Assembly (NCBI RefSeq): GCF_001905845.1
Contig: NZ_LIVZ01000004.1
Coordinates: 372,001 to 436,000 of the forward strand
Source of the DNA: Streptomyces sp. TSRI0107
GTDB taxonomy: Bacteria; Actinomycetota; Actinomycetes; Streptomycetales; Streptomycetaceae
Direction of reading: 5' to 3'
DNA length: 64,000 nt
Shown: positions 17,885 to 27,236 of the stretch, piece by piece
How positions within the stretch are numbered: position 1 is the stretch's first letter
Layout: each line of letters opens with the position of its first letter
Made by a program: the position numbers and the translations under genes
The notes under the pieces: generated by a model
What the model was told of the DNA's origin: nothing
Databases searched by the model: none
What the model saw: the letters and a program-made list of their open reading frames with translations, nothing else

Positions 17885-19215
17885 GACGTCTTCTCCGCCC
17901 TCTCCATCTCCAGCTCGACCTCCGTGCCGCCGCCGGGCACCGCCCGCAGCCGGGCCGTGCCGCCGTTGCGCTCCATGCGGCCGATGATCGATTCTCTAAC
18001 GCCCATGCGGTCGGCGGGTATCGAGTCGAGGTCGAAGCCGGGGCCGCGGTCCCGGACGGACACGAAGACCGTCCTGCCCTCGACTTCGGCGTAGACCTGG
18101 ACGGCGCCGCCTTCGCCACCGTACTTGGCGGCGTTCACCATCGCCTCACGCGCGGCCTGCATCTGTGCGCCGGTGCCCTCGTCGAGCGGGCAGTCGCCGA
18201 CGACCACGACCTCTATGGGCACGCCGTGCTTGTCCTCGACCTCCGCCGCGTTGCGTCGCACCGCGTCGGCGAGCGTGGCGGGTTCGTCCGCCTCGTCCTT
18301 GCCGGTGCCCTCCGGTTTGTAGAGCCAGGTCCGCAGGTCGCGCTCCTGGGCACGGGCGAGGCGGCGCACCTCGTTCGCGTTCTCCGCGTTGCGCTGGATC
18401 AGCGTCAGGGTGTGCAGCACCGAGTCGTGCACGTGGGCGGCGACTTCGGCACGCTCCTGGGCGCGGATGCGCATCAGTCGCTCCTCGGAGAGGTCCTGCG
18501 TCATGCGCACCAGATACGGGCCGGCGAGCAGCGTGATGCCCACGAGGACCGCGAGGGCCGCCTGAAGCACCGAGCCGAGGTGGGCGGCGGAGCCCTGCAG
18601 GACGAAGATGCCGGAGACGCCGGCCGTCACCAGCAGGACGCCGGCCCCGGCGCGCAGCAGGGTGAGCGTGCGCCGACGCCGCCCGACCTCGACCCAGCGG
18701 GCCCGGCGGGCGTTGTCCGCCTGGCGCCAGACGAGGGCGACACCGGCGCCGACGAGGACGGCGGGCAGCAGATAGGCCTTGGCTCCGCTGCCCAGGTTCA
18801 CGCTGCTGACGAAGACCATGGCCACGACGACCATGAGCAGCAGCGCGACGATCTGGCCCCGGTCGGGTTTGCGTGTGACGCGTCTGCGGCGGCCGTCGGG
18901 TGCGGTCTCGGTGGTGACGAAGGACGGCGGCTTGTCCGCGTCGACGCCTCCGACGCCGAGCGGCACGAAGAACCAGAACGCGGCATACAGCAGCGCGCCG
19001 AGGCCGTTGGCCATGAACAGGCCGACGAAGACCAGGCGCACCCAGATCACGGGCAGCCCGAGATGTCCGGCGAGCCCCCGCGCCACGCCACCGAGCCAGC
19101 GTCCGTCACTGCTGCGGTAGAGCTTGCGCGGCGGCCGCGGTTCGACGAGTGGCGCTGCTGTGGGCGCGGCTTCCGGCATGCCATCGATGGTCACACGCCG
19201 GGCGGCCACGGGCAT
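17881..19215 (-). CDS. PspC-domain sensor histidine kinase
   Basis: 444 residues. An N-terminal PspC domain (about 32-88, RKLYRSSDGRWLGGVARGLA) with two membrane segments is followed by further membrane helices to about 236, a HisKA_3-type dimerisation helix with H263 in HVHDSVLHTL, and an HATPase domain with NAAKYG and DRGPGFDLDSIP. PspC sensing suggests envelope stress, as in LiaS-like systems. Partner of the overlapping response regulator. ATG at 19215 is used; ATG at 19179 would remove 12 residues before the PspC domain and is also possible. Confidence 0.88.
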   Translation of the reverse strand: MPVAARRVTIDGMPEAAPTAAPLVEPRPPRKLYRSSDGRWLGGVARGLAGHLGLPVIWVRLVFVGLFMANGLGALLYAAFWFFVPLGVGGVDADKPPSFVTTETAPDGRRRRVTRKPDRGQIVALLLMVVVAMVFVSSVNLGSGAKAYLLPAVLVGAGVALVWRQADNARRARWVEVGRRRRTLTLLRAGAGVLLVTAGVSGIFVLQGSAAHLGSVLQAALAVLVGITLLAGPYLVRMTQDLSEERLMRIRAQERAEVAAHVHDSVLHTLTLIQRNAENANEVRRLARAQERDLRTWLYKPEGTGKDEADEPATLADAVRRNAAEVEDKHGVPIEVVVVGDCPLDEGTGAQMQAAREAMVNAAKYGGEGGAVQVYAEVEGRTVFVSVRDRGPGFDLDSIPADRMGVRESIIGRMERNGGTARLRAVPGGGTEVELEMERAEKTS

Positions 19216-19358
19216 CAGGGTCGACCCCCGAGACTCCCCTGATCTCCGAGCGGACGTCCCGGCGCCCGCCGCCCTCGCGCCGTGTCAGGGGCGATATCAG
19301 GGTCGGGCCAGGGTTGTTCCGACTGCCGTCGGCGCGGCTCAGCGGTCACCATGGACAC

Positions 19359-20843
19359 ATGACTGATCACCAGCACGCCGCGGACACCGGGCCCGACACG
19401 GGCTCCGCGTCCGACCCGGCGCCCACGGCCTCCGCCGGTGCGGAATCGCGTGCGCACGAGCGCGCGGGCACGCAGGGGCGGGCGGGCGCGCGCGATCAAG
19501 GGGACGCGCCGGCGGGGCTGGGCAAGGACGGACAGCCGGGCACGGCCGACGCGGCGGCGGAGACGCAGGCCGGCGACGGGCCGCTGAGTTTCCGGCGGGA
19601 CCGGCGGCACAAGATGATCGCCGGTGTCTGTTCCGGGCTGGGGCGGCAGTGCGACATGGATCCGGTGATCTTCCGGATCACGCTGGCGGTGCTGGCGGCC
19701 ACCGGCGGCATCGGCCTCATCTTCTACGGCTTCGCCTGGCTCTTCGTCCCGTACGACGACGAGGAGGAGAACGAGGTCCGCAAACTGCTGACCGGCCGCG
19801 TCGACGGCCACGCGCTGGCGGCGGTGCTGTTCGCGCTGGTCGGCTGCGGCGTCTTCCTGTCGATGCTGAACAACGGCGGCGTGCTGACCTTCGCCGTCGT
19901 GCTCTCCCTGCTTCTCGCGGGCGCCGGTTACTGGTCGCAGCGGCGCGGTGCGCCCGACCCGGATCCACTGGCGGCGCAGGCCGCCGCCGACGCCCCGCCG
20001 GAGGCGCAGGCCCCGCCGGTGCTCGCCGCGTACTCGTGGTGGCGCGACCCCATCGTCAAGGACGGCACCCATGTCGGCGGCACGGGATATCTGTGGGGCC
20101 CTCGGGACTCCCGGGAACAGGACATCGCGGCGGCCGTGAGCCTCGACCTCGACGCCTACCCGCACGGCCGCGACACCGGCCGCACCCGCGGGCCGGCGCC
20201 GAAGCCGCGCGGTCCCCGCTGGATCGGCGGCTGGGTCTTCCTCCTCGCACTCGTCGCGGGTGGCCTGGGCACCGGCCTGACGTGGGACGGGCATCCGCTC
20301 GGCACCAGCCTGCAGACCGGTCTGTCCTGTGCGCTCGCCGTCTTCGGTCTCGGCATCGCGCTCAGCGCGTTCCTGGGCCGGACCGGGGCGGGTTCGGTGT
20401 TCATGGCGGTGGTCACGGCCGCGCTGCTCGCCGGTTCGGCGGCGCTGCCCAAGGACATCGGCACGGACTGGATACGGACGACGTGGCAGCCGGCCGCGGT
20501 GGCGGACGTGCGGGACAAGTACCACGTGGGGACCGGCGTCGGCACCCTGGACCTGTCCCGGCTGGACCCGGCCGAGGGGCAGACGCTGGCAGCGCGGGCC
20601 GAGGTGGGCGTGGGGAAGCTGCGGGTGATCCTGCCGCCGGACGTGACGCTGAAGGCGGACATCGACGTGGGGGTGGGCGACATCCAGTTGCCGGGTGACA
20701 AGACCCAGGACGTCGACGTGGCGCCGGGCAAGTACAAGCAGGTGACGATCCCGCCGAAGGCGGGCACCAAGGGCACCGGCACGATCGATCTCGACCTCCG
20801 GGTCGGAGTGGGACAGGTGGAGGTGAGCCGTGCTGCGTCATGA
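19359..20843 (+). CDS. PspC-domain membrane protein with LiaF-like C-terminus
   Basis: 494 residues. A disordered Ala/Gly-rich N-terminus (1-75), PspC domain (about 76-130, FRRDRRHKMIAGVCSGLG), several membrane helices, and a C-terminal beta-repeat region (VGTGVGTLDLSRLDP, VGVGKLRVILP, VGVGDIQLPG) of the LiaF/cell-wall-active antibiotic response type. Divergent from a PspC-kinase/regulator pair, so probably its accessory sensor or output. No ribosome site precedes ATG at 19359; CACCAT sits 7 nt upstream as a possible -10 for a leaderless mRNA. Confidence 0.8.
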   Translation: MTDHQHAADTGPDTGSASDPAPTASAGAESRAHERAGTQGRAGARDQGDAPAGLGKDGQPGTADAAAETQAGDGPLSFRRDRRHKMIAGVCSGLGRQCDMDPVIFRITLAVLAATGGIGLIFYGFAWLFVPYDDEEENEVRKLLTGRVDGHALAAVLFALVGCGVFLSMLNNGGVLTFAVVLSLLLAGAGYWSQRRGAPDPDPLAAQAAADAPPEAQAPPVLAAYSWWRDPIVKDGTHVGGTGYLWGPRDSREQDIAAAVSLDLDAYPHGRDTGRTRGPAPKPRGPRWIGGWVFLLALVAGGLGTGLTWDGHPLGTSLQTGLSCALAVFGLGIALSAFLGRTGAGSVFMAVVTAALLAGSAALPKDIGTDWIRTTWQPAAVADVRDKYHVGTGVGTLDLSRLDPAEGQTLAARAEVGVGKLRVILPPDVTLKADIDVGVGDIQLPGDKTQDVDVAPGKYKQVTIPPKAGTKGTGTIDLDLRVGVGQVEVSRAAS

Positions 20844-21069
20844 GTTCCAGCCGGGGAGGCTCGTCGCGGGAATCTTCCTCGCCGCAGCGGGTGTCACGTA
20901 CGCCGGGGACGCGGGCGGTGCTTGGGAGACACCGTGGTTCGTGATGATCCCCCTGGTCGTGGGCGGTCTCTTCCTGGCCGGCGTGACGGGCGTGCTCGGC
21001 AGAGCGATACGCCGCCGGGACACGGCCCGGTCCCGCCCCGGTGAGGCCCGGCCGGAGGCACGGGGCTGA
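20830..21069 (+). CDS. Small membrane protein coupled to the PspC gene
   Basis: 79 residues with two membrane segments (VAGIFLAAAGVTYAG and FVMIPLVVGGLFLAGVTGVL) and a basic C-terminus. It starts with GTG inside the PspC gene (14-bp overlap) after GGTGGAGGTG, indicating translational coupling and a joint role in the same envelope system. No family recognised. Confidence 0.65.
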   Translation: MLRHEFQPGRLVAGIFLAAAGVTYAGDAGGAWETPWFVMIPLVVGGLFLAGVTGVLGRAIRRRDTARSRPGEARPEARG

Positions 21070-21129
21070 CCGCGACGGCCCCACCGGGCGGATGCGGGGG
21101 GGGGACGCCGTCGGTCGCGGACGCGCCCG

Positions 21130-21666
21130 CTACCGGTCCCCGTCCGCCCGCAGGCGTCCCCGTGTCCGCAGGGCCGCGTCCACGGACAGGTACGGCGCGC
21201 CGGCGAGGACGAGGGGCGTCCACGCCATGAGGTAGGCGAGGTCGTTGCCGTAGTAGTACGGGTCGGACGCCCAGCTCACGGTCAGCCACAGGGAGAGGGA
21301 GATCAGCGCGCCGCCGAGCGCGGCGAGGCGGGCGAAGAGCCCGAGGAGGGTGCCGATGCCGACGGCGAGTTCGCCGAGGGCCATGGCGTAGCCGAAGCCG
21401 ACGGGATTCTTCAGGGCGAGGTCGACCAGGGCCGGGATGGCCGAGGAGTCGCGGACGGAGCGCATCAGGTCGCCGACCGAACCGGATCCGGCGCTCTGCA
21501 TGAAGGCGCTGTCGGTGAGCTTGTCGAGGCCGGCGTAGATGAAGGTGACGCCGAGGAAGACGCGCAGGGGAAGCAGGGCGTAGTGGGTGGCGGTGTCCCG
21601 CACCCGCCGGGTGCCGCCGCCACCGTAGCGCGAGATGTGGGTGTCGGGACGAATACCGTAAGTCAT
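21130..21666 (-). CDS. DoxX-family membrane protein
   Basis: 178 residues. LLPLRVFLGVTFIYAGLDKL is the family's first helix; three further helices include GYAMALGELAVGIGTLLGLF. DoxX-like proteins are linked to respiratory or thiol-redox complexes, but the role here is open. ATG at 21666 with GAGAGGCGG upstream is preferred to the start 14 codons earlier. Confidence 0.8.
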   Translation of the reverse strand: MTYGIRPDTHISRYGGGGTRRVRDTATHYALLPLRVFLGVTFIYAGLDKLTDSAFMQSAGSGSVGDLMRSVRDSSAIPALVDLALKNPVGFGYAMALGELAVGIGTLLGLFARLAALGGALISLSLWLTVSWASDPYYYGNDLAYLMAWTPLVLAGAPYLSVDAALRTRGRLRADGDR

Positions 21667-21855
21667 CGCTGATAGCCGCCTCTCGCCCGCCGTGCCGTGA
21701 CTCCTCATCAGACGATACGTACGCAGGAGAGGACCCGCTCACTCATGTTCCGGTCGGTTTTCAGGCATGTGGCCCGCTTCCGCTCCCGCGTCCCACGCGT
21801 CCTGTCCAGCCCCCTTCGCCCCCTTGACCCCCTTCGTCGCAGGCGGCCCCGCCGT

Positions 21856-23145
21856 CTAGTCCGTCACCTCGATCACATACGGGTTCGTCTCCACGCCCGC
21901 CGCCGTGACCACCTGGACGGTCACCCGGCCGGGTTCGACGTCGACCGGTACCGGGACGGTGAGGAGTGTGTCGGTGGGGTTGCTGAAGCCGCCGGCCACC
22001 GGCACGAGCGGCACATGGACGTGCACGGCCCCGATCCGCACCGCCATCCGCGACAGCCGCTCGGCGCCCTGCGCGCCGAGCGGGACGAAACCGGCGCCGC
22101 GGATCTCGATGTCCTCGCCGGTGCGGATCGGCGCGTCCAGGTCGCCCGCCTCCCGGGCGCGCACAACAGAGAGGATCACGGGACGGCCGCCCTCCGCGTA
22201 CTTGCCGGCCAGGTAGGTCGCGGCGGAGACCAGGACGACCACCGCGAGGGCCCACGGGAGGTCGGGCAGCTGGTCCGGGCGGCGGGCCAGCCGGACCACG
22301 CCGAACACCAGGGCGACGGCGCTGATCACGACGTACTGCAGGTCGGCAAAGCTGCCCCGGCCCGCGTCGTCGGTGAGCAGGTCGGCCGCCCGGGGCCGGT
22401 CCGCGCGGACCTTCTGCAGCCGCTGGCCGAGCACCCGCAGCCCGACCACGCGCCGCACCAGCACGGCGATCGCGCAGACCACGGCGAGGACGGTCACCAC
22501 TCCGGCGCCCCGGGCGAGTTCGAGCCCGGCGATCAGCGCGTCACGCTCCTCGTGGTCCGAGGCGGCCGCGAGCCGGCCGGCCAGGAAGAGCACCGCGTAG
22601 GCGACGAACAGCACCCACGCCGCGGCCACGGCCCGGGATGTGGACAGCCGGTTGTCCTCGCCGATCACCGGCGCCAGCACTCCGCCGCGCGCCCGGTGGA
22701 AGAAGGAAGCGGCCGTCAGCGCACCGGCCGCGACCAGCGCGGCGAGCAGCCCGGCGGTGCGGGCTGCCGTCCAGCCGGCGCCGATCGCGGTCAGCGACTG
22801 GACCAGCAGCAACAGCAGGACCAGCGCCCACACCGTGATCGTCGTTCTCCGCCACAGCCGGGCCAGCCAGGCCGCGCCCTCGGCACGGCCGCGTTCGGCG
22901 ACGAGCTGGGCGGACTGGGTCAGCTCGTCCGAGATCCACTGCCGGGACGCCGAGGCGGAGTGCACCACCGCCGCCGGCAGCCCCTGTCCGGCCGCGAACT
23001 CGTCGCGTCTGAGCAGGAACGCGGCGACGGCCCGCCGGTGTCCCTCGCGCGCCCCGTGCGGGCAGCCCCCGCAGGTACAGCCGCCCCCGTGGGGACTTCC
23101 GTACGCCCCCGGCTCCGCGCTCTGCCTCGCCTCCTGCACCGCCAC
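21856..23145 (-). CDS. Multi-spanning membrane protein with N-terminal Cys cluster and C-terminal Ig-like domain
   Basis: 429 residues. A short N-terminal CTCGGCPHG cluster may bind metal. About eight membrane helices follow in the middle, and the last 130 residues look like an extracytoplasmic beta domain (IEIRGAGFVPLGAQGAERL through VTAAGVETNPYVIEVTD). No family recognised. I place the start at GTG 23145 (GGAAAGG upstream); a TTG start at 23205 is possible but its ribosome site would abut the codon. Confidence 0.6.
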   Translation of the reverse strand: MAVQEARQSAEPGAYGSPHGGGCTCGGCPHGAREGHRRAVAAFLLRRDEFAAGQGLPAAVVHSASASRQWISDELTQSAQLVAERGRAEGAAWLARLWRRTTITVWALVLLLLLVQSLTAIGAGWTAARTAGLLAALVAAGALTAASFFHRARGGVLAPVIGEDNRLSTSRAVAAAWVLFVAYAVLFLAGRLAAASDHEERDALIAGLELARGAGVVTVLAVVCAIAVLVRRVVGLRVLGQRLQKVRADRPRAADLLTDDAGRGSFADLQYVVISAVALVFGVVRLARRPDQLPDLPWALAVVVLVSAATYLAGKYAEGGRPVILSVVRAREAGDLDAPIRTGEDIEIRGAGFVPLGAQGAERLSRMAVRIGAVHVHVPLVPVAGGFSNPTDTLLTVPVPVDVEPGRVTVQVVTAAGVETNPYVIEVTD

Positions 23146-23343
23146 GCCCGACGCCTGCCTTTCCCGGCCACCGCCTCGCGACGCCCGTCCGACGCCGCCG
23201 TACAACTCCCCTACGACGACAGCGAATTGTGCCGTACGACACGCCGTGCGCGGCCCACAAGTCTGGTCAGGGCGAGTGAAATCCCGGTCACCGTGTTGAC
23301 CCGGCTGGGAGAATCCCGATATGGCCGAGAGCGGGCAGGGGGG

Positions 23344-24147
23344 TCAGCTCAGCAGGTCGGGTTCGCTGCGGCTGATGTCCTGCCACAGGGGCTGGTAGTT
23401 GATCCAGGCCACGAGGTCGCCGCCGAGCTGCTCGCGGGTCGCCACCGCGGCCTTGTGGTCGATGAGCACCGGGCGGCCCGCCGCCTGCGCCGTCAGCTGC
23501 ACCTGGCAGGACCGCTCCATCGACAGGAACCACCACGCGGCCGCGTCGACGGAGTCGCCGACGGTCAGCAGGCCGTGGTTGCGCAGGACGAGCGCCTTGC
23601 GGGAGCCGAGCGCGGAGGCGATGCGGCGGCCTTCCTCGGTGTCGACGATGACGCCGGTGTAGGTGTCGTAGAGGCCGTGGTCCTCGTAGAAGGCGCAGCT
23701 CTCCTGGGTGATGGGGTCAAGCAGGTCGCCGAGGGCCGACAGGGCGCGGCCGTGCACGGAGTGGCAGTGGGCGACGGCGACGACGTCCGGGCGGGCGGCG
23801 TGGACCTGGGCGTGGACGGTGAAGGCGGCCTGGTTGACGTGGTAGCGGCCCTCGACGACCTGTCCGTCGGCGTTGGCCAGCACGAGGTCGCTGACGGTGA
23901 CGTGCTTGAACGGCATGCCGAAGGGGTTGACCCAGAAGCAGTCGGTGAATTCCGGGTCGCGTGCGGTGATGTGTCCGGAGACGCCGTCCTCGAAGCCGAG
24001 CCGCCCGAAGATCCGCAGGGCGCCGGCCAGCCGTTCCCTGCGGTGCCGGCGTTCGTCCTCGACGCTCTCGTGCATGGGCGGCATCGCGAACTGCAGCCGG
24101 TCGGTGGGCAGGGGCGGGGGCGGAGTGGGCCGGGGCGTCCCGTGCAT
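23344..24147 (-). CDS. Class II aldolase/adducin-family protein
   Basis: 267 residues. The fold's zinc ligands are visible in HCHSVHGRALS, the phosphate-binding region in NHGLLTVGDSVDAAAWW, and GHITARDPE near the N-terminus. Family members are fuculose-phosphate-type aldolases or decarboxylases; the substrate cannot be told and no sugar-catabolic genes are adjacent. GGAGG lies 4-5 nt before ATG 24147. Confidence 0.8.
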   Translation of the reverse strand: MHGTPRPTPPPPLPTDRLQFAMPPMHESVEDERRHRRERLAGALRIFGRLGFEDGVSGHITARDPEFTDCFWVNPFGMPFKHVTVSDLVLANADGQVVEGRYHVNQAAFTVHAQVHAARPDVVAVAHCHSVHGRALSALGDLLDPITQESCAFYEDHGLYDTYTGVIVDTEEGRRIASALGSRKALVLRNHGLLTVGDSVDAAAWWFLSMERSCQVQLTAQAAGRPVLIDHKAAVATREQLGGDLVAWINYQPLWQDISRSEPDLLS

Positions 24148-24295
24148 ACGTCCTCCAGCGCTGGGTGTTTGCCGGGTTGCGGTACGAGGCGGAAGTTACC
24201 CCCGGTCAGCCCGAGTGAACAGCTCTCGTCCGACACATGCGGCACCGGACGGATATCGGACAGAAGGTGTCGGGTTTCGCCGCCACACTCGTCGT

Positions 24296-24784
24296 ATGGC
24301 GGAAACCACGAAAGCAGAGACCACGGAATCGAACTGGGCGGCCTTCGCCGCGGCGGAACCGGAGCTGGCGGCAACCGTCGAGGCGCGCTTCGGCGCGTTC
24401 ACCCATCACGTCCTCGCGACGCTCCGCAAGGACGGCTCGCCCCGGACGACCGGGCTGGAGGTGCGCTTTCTCGGCGGTGAGCTGTGGCTCGGCATGATGC
24501 CGGACTCGCTGAAGGCGCTCGACCTGCGCCGCGACCCGCGGTTCGCGCTCCAGGCGAACCCCGGGGAGGGCGGCGGGGACGTCCGGATCAGCGGGCGGGC
24601 GGTCGAGGTGGACGATCCGCGGGTGAAGGCCGCGTACACGAAAGAGGTGGAACCGCCGGAGCCGTTCCACCTCTTCCGCGCCGAGCTGACGGAGGTCACA
24701 CGGACCTACGTGGAGGACGACAAGTACCTCGTCCTCCAGGTCTGGAAGCCCGGCGCTGCCCTGCGCACGGTCAAGCGCACGTAG
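24296..24784 (+). CDS. Pyridoxamine 5'-phosphate oxidase-fold protein
   Basis: 162 residues with the split-barrel flavin-binding fold: VLATLRKDGSPRTTGLEVRF, LWLGMMPDSLKALDLRRDPR and FALQANP. Such proteins bind FMN or F420 and often reduce small molecules; the cofactor is not decidable here. ATG at 24296 has no Shine-Dalgarno; CACACT ends 6 nt before it, so it may be leaderless. Its 3' end faces guaA. Confidence 0.72.
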   Translation: MAETTKAETTESNWAAFAAAEPELAATVEARFGAFTHHVLATLRKDGSPRTTGLEVRFLGGELWLGMMPDSLKALDLRRDPRFALQANPGEGGGDVRISGRAVEVDDPRVKAAYTKEVEPPEPFHLFRAELTEVTRTYVEDDKYLVLQVWKPGAALRTVKRT

Positions 24785-24804
24785 GGGTCAAGCGCACGCG
24801 GGAG

Positions 24805-26385
24805 TCACTCCCACTCGATCGTCCCCGGCGGCTTGGAGGTGATGTCGAGGACGACCCGGTTGACGTCCCGGACCTCGTTGGTGATCCGGGTGGAGATCCG
24901 GGCGAGGACGTCGTAGGGCAGCCGCGACCAGTCGGCGGTCATGGCGTCCTCGGAGGAGACCGGGCGCAGCACGATCGGGTGGCCGTAGGTGCGGCCGTCG
25001 CCCTGGACGCCGACGCTGCGGACGTCCGCGAGCAGGACGACCGGGCACTGCCAGATGTCCCGGTCGAGGCCGGCCGCGGTCAGCTCCTCGCGGGCGATGG
25101 CGTCGGCCTCGCGGAGCAGGTCCAGGCGCTCCTTGGTGACCTCGCCGACGATCCGGATGCCGAGGCCGGGACCCGGGAACGGCTGGCGCTGGACGATCTC
25201 CTCCGGCAGGCCCAGCTCCTGGCCGACCATCCGGACCTCGTCCTTGAACAGCTTGCGCAGCGGCTCGATCAGCTTGAACTCGAGGTCCTCCGGCAGGCCG
25301 CCCACGTTGTGGTGGGACTTGATGTTGGCGGTGCCGGTGCCGCCGCCGGACTCGACGACGTCGGGGTACAGGGTGCCCTGGACCAGGAACTCGACGGCCG
25401 GGCCCTCGTCCGCGATGATCTCGGCCTGCGCCTGCTCGAAGACGCGGATGAACTCACGGCCGATGATCTTGCGCTTCTCCTCGGGGTCGCTGACCCCGGC
25501 GAGCGCCTTCAGGAACCGCTCCTCCGCGTCGACGACCTTCAGCTGGACGCCGGTCGCGGCGACGAAGTCCTTCTCGACCTGCTCGGTCTCGCCCTTGCGC
25601 ATCAGGCCGTGGTCGACGTAGACGCAGGTGAGCTGGGAGCCGATGGCCTTCTGGACCAGGGCGGCGGCGACGGCGGAGTCCACACCGCCGGACAGGCCGC
25701 AGATGGCCCGCTTGTCACCGACCAGCTCGCGGATCGCCTCGACCTGCTCCTCGATGACGTTGCCGGTCGTCCAGTTCGGCTTCAGGCCGGCGCCGCGGTA
25801 CAGGAAGTGCTCCAGGACCTGCTGGCCGTGCGTGGAGTGCATGACCTCGGGGTGGTACTGGACGCCGTAGAGCTTCTTCTCGTCGTTCTCGAAGGCGGCG
25901 ACCGGGACGACGTCCGTGGACGCCGTGACGGAGAAGCCCTCGGGTGCGGCGGAGCAGGCGTCGCCGTGCGACATCCACACGTCCTGCTCGGCCGGGGTGC
26001 CCTCGAAGAGGGTGGACGACGAGCGGGAGACGTGCAGATCGGTGCGGCCGTACTCACGGGCGCCGGTGTTGTCGACGGTGCCGCCGAGGGTCTGCGCCAT
26101 CAGCTGGAAGCCGTAGCACATGCCGAAGACGGGGACGCCGGCCTCGAAGAGTGCGCGGTCGAGCTGCGGGGCGCCCTCCTCGTACACCGACGAGGGGCCG
26201 CCGGAGAGGATGATCGCCGCCGGGTTCTTGGCGAGCATCTCGTCGACCGGCATGGTGCTCGGCACGATCTCGCTGTAGACCCGGGCCTCGCGGACTCGAC
26301 GGGCGATGAGCTGTGCGTACTGCGCGCCGAAGTCGACGACCAGAACGGTGTCGGGGGCGGCGGCAGCGGGGGTCGCTGGTGACAC
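24805..26385 (-). CDS. guaA: GMP synthase (glutamine-hydrolysing)
   Basis: 526 residues. Class I glutamine amidotransferase domain with nucleophile C90 in FGMCYGFQL and H178/E180 in HPE; ATP pyrophosphatase loop SGGVDS at 232-237; C-terminal dimerisation domain ending in PPGTIEWE. It converts XMP, ATP and glutamine to GMP, the step after IMP dehydrogenase (guaB at 49533-51038). GTG at 26385 is preceded by GGAAGG. TAGAAT about 45 nt upstream on the minus strand may be its -10. Confidence 0.97.
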   Translation of the reverse strand: MSPATPAAAAPDTVLVVDFGAQYAQLIARRVREARVYSEIVPSTMPVDEMLAKNPAAIILSGGPSSVYEEGAPQLDRALFEAGVPVFGMCYGFQLMAQTLGGTVDNTGAREYGRTDLHVSRSSSTLFEGTPAEQDVWMSHGDACSAAPEGFSVTASTDVVPVAAFENDEKKLYGVQYHPEVMHSTHGQQVLEHFLYRGAGLKPNWTTGNVIEEQVEAIRELVGDKRAICGLSGGVDSAVAAALVQKAIGSQLTCVYVDHGLMRKGETEQVEKDFVAATGVQLKVVDAEERFLKALAGVSDPEEKRKIIGREFIRVFEQAQAEIIADEGPAVEFLVQGTLYPDVVESGGGTGTANIKSHHNVGGLPEDLEFKLIEPLRKLFKDEVRMVGQELGLPEEIVQRQPFPGPGLGIRIVGEVTKERLDLLREADAIAREELTAAGLDRDIWQCPVVLLADVRSVGVQGDGRTYGHPIVLRPVSSEDAMTADWSRLPYDVLARISTRITNEVRDVNRVVLDITSKPPGTIEWE

Positions 26386-26474
26386 GGGTTGCCTTCCGGC
26401 GGCTTGACAAGGGCTGTGTGTCCGATTCTACCGGGGTGGCGGCGGACGACTCTCGTCTCAGGATACGAACCGGG

Positions 26475-26503
26475 TTGGCGCTCACCGAGGGCCACGGCAT
26501 ACT
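26475..26503 (+). promoter_or_regulatory. Promoter of the chorismate mutase leader
   Basis: TTGGCG (26475-26480), exactly 17 nt, CATACT (26498-26503). Six nt later comes the ATG of a 23-codon reading frame, so transcription should begin at that ATG. Confidence 0.55.
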
Positions 26504-26509
26504 GACCCC

Positions 26510-26581
26510 ATGCTCACGCACTCGACCTTCCTCTTTACCTATGGCATCCGGCCCGCCGGCTGCCACGGTCGTGCTGCTTGA
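26510..26581 (+). CDS. Putative Phe/Tyr leader peptide of chorismate mutase
   Basis: 23 codons starting MLTHSTFLFTYG and ending TGA at 26579-26581. Phe codons at positions 7 and 9 and a Tyr codon at 11 form a cluster of three aromatic codons in five. Chorismate mutase makes the shared precursor of Phe and Tyr, and a terminator-like hairpin follows 24 nt after the stop. This is the classic layout of transcription attenuation by ribosome stalling. No ribosome site is present; the promoter spacing suggests a leaderless peptide. Confidence 0.6.
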   Translation: MLTHSTFLFTYGIRPAGCHGRAA

Positions 26582-26605
26582 GCAACTGACAAGCGACTTC
26601 CCAGG

Positions 26606-26642
26606 CGCCCCGGGCCGACAAGGCCCGGGGCGTCTGTCGTTT
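26606..26642 (+). terminator. Attenuator hairpin ahead of chorismate mutase
   Basis: CGCCCCGGGCC (26606-26616) pairs perfectly with GGCCCGGGGCG (26622-26632) around GACAA, followed by TCTGTCGTTT (6 of 10 T). GGCCCG at 26550-26555, inside the leader frame, can pair with CGGGCC (26611-26616) and could act as the competing antiterminator arm. Confidence 0.65.
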
Positions 26643-26688
26643 CCGGGTCCTGCCGCTCCGGGGCCCCCCTTCCCCCAAGGAGCTCCTC

Positions 26689-26970
26689 ATGACCGCCCTC
26701 GACGTCACCGGTGCCCGTACCTCCGAGGCCGCCGACGTGATCAGCGGCGCCCGCGAGCGCATCGACGCGCTCGACGACCGGATCATCGGGTTGATCCAGG
26801 AACGGATGGCCGTCTCGGCCGTCATCCAGGAGGCCCGCATCACCTCCGGCGGCCGCCGGGTGAACCTCTCCCGCGAGATGGAGATCCTGGACCGCTTCCG
26901 GCGGGAGCTGGGCAAGCCCGGCACCGCCCTCGCGATGACGCTGCTGGAGCTCTGCCGGGGCAAGATCTGA
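26689..26970 (+). CDS. aroQ: Chorismate mutase (AroQ class)
   Basis: 93 residues, all helical: RERIDALDDRIIGLIQERM, then RRVNLSREMEILDRFR and a final helix ALAMTLLELCRG. It turns chorismate into prephenate for Phe and Tyr synthesis. AAGGAG lies 8-9 nt before the ATG at 26689. Expression is probably controlled by the leader peptide and hairpin upstream. guaA, on the other strand, is its divergent neighbour. Confidence 0.88.
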   Translation: MTALDVTGARTSEAADVISGARERIDALDDRIIGLIQERMAVSAVIQEARITSGGRRVNLSREMEILDRFRRELGKPGTALAMTLLELCRGKI

Positions 26971-27108
26971 CAGGGAAGTCCACGTTGCTTGTACGTACGT
27001 ACGCATCACCTCTCACCCGTACGGCGCGTGACCGGCACCGGCACCCCTTCGTTGGTCCCGGTGTCCGTGCCAGCCAGGGGCGGGCCCGAAAGAACCACGC
27101 GTGGCTCG

Positions 27109-27236
27109 CTGGAGCGATGAGGCGTACGGATCGTGCTGTGCGTCGTGGGACCTCGCTCCAGGGAAGTGACCGGACGGCAGGGGACAGCAGCCCGGTCACC
27201 CAAGAGAACGGTCGGCCCCGGGGACGCCCGGGGCCG
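27109..27236 (+). ncRNA. Candidate structured RNA with three consecutive stems
   Basis: Stem 1: CTGGAGCGA-TG-AGG (27109-27122) with CCTCGCTCCAG (27151-27161). Stem 2: GTGACCGG (27166-27173) with CCGGTCAC (27192-27199). Stem 3: CGGCCCCGGG (27213-27222) with CCCGGGGCCG (27227-27236), 4-nt loop. Strand is not certain since stems are symmetric. It does not match tmRNA, SRP RNA, RNase P RNA or any riboswitch I know. Confidence 0.35.

Noticed and set aside
26570..26592. TTGTCAGTT on the minus strand between guaA and chorismate mutase
   Set aside because: The last base of the motif is wrong and no -10 box follows at 8 nt.
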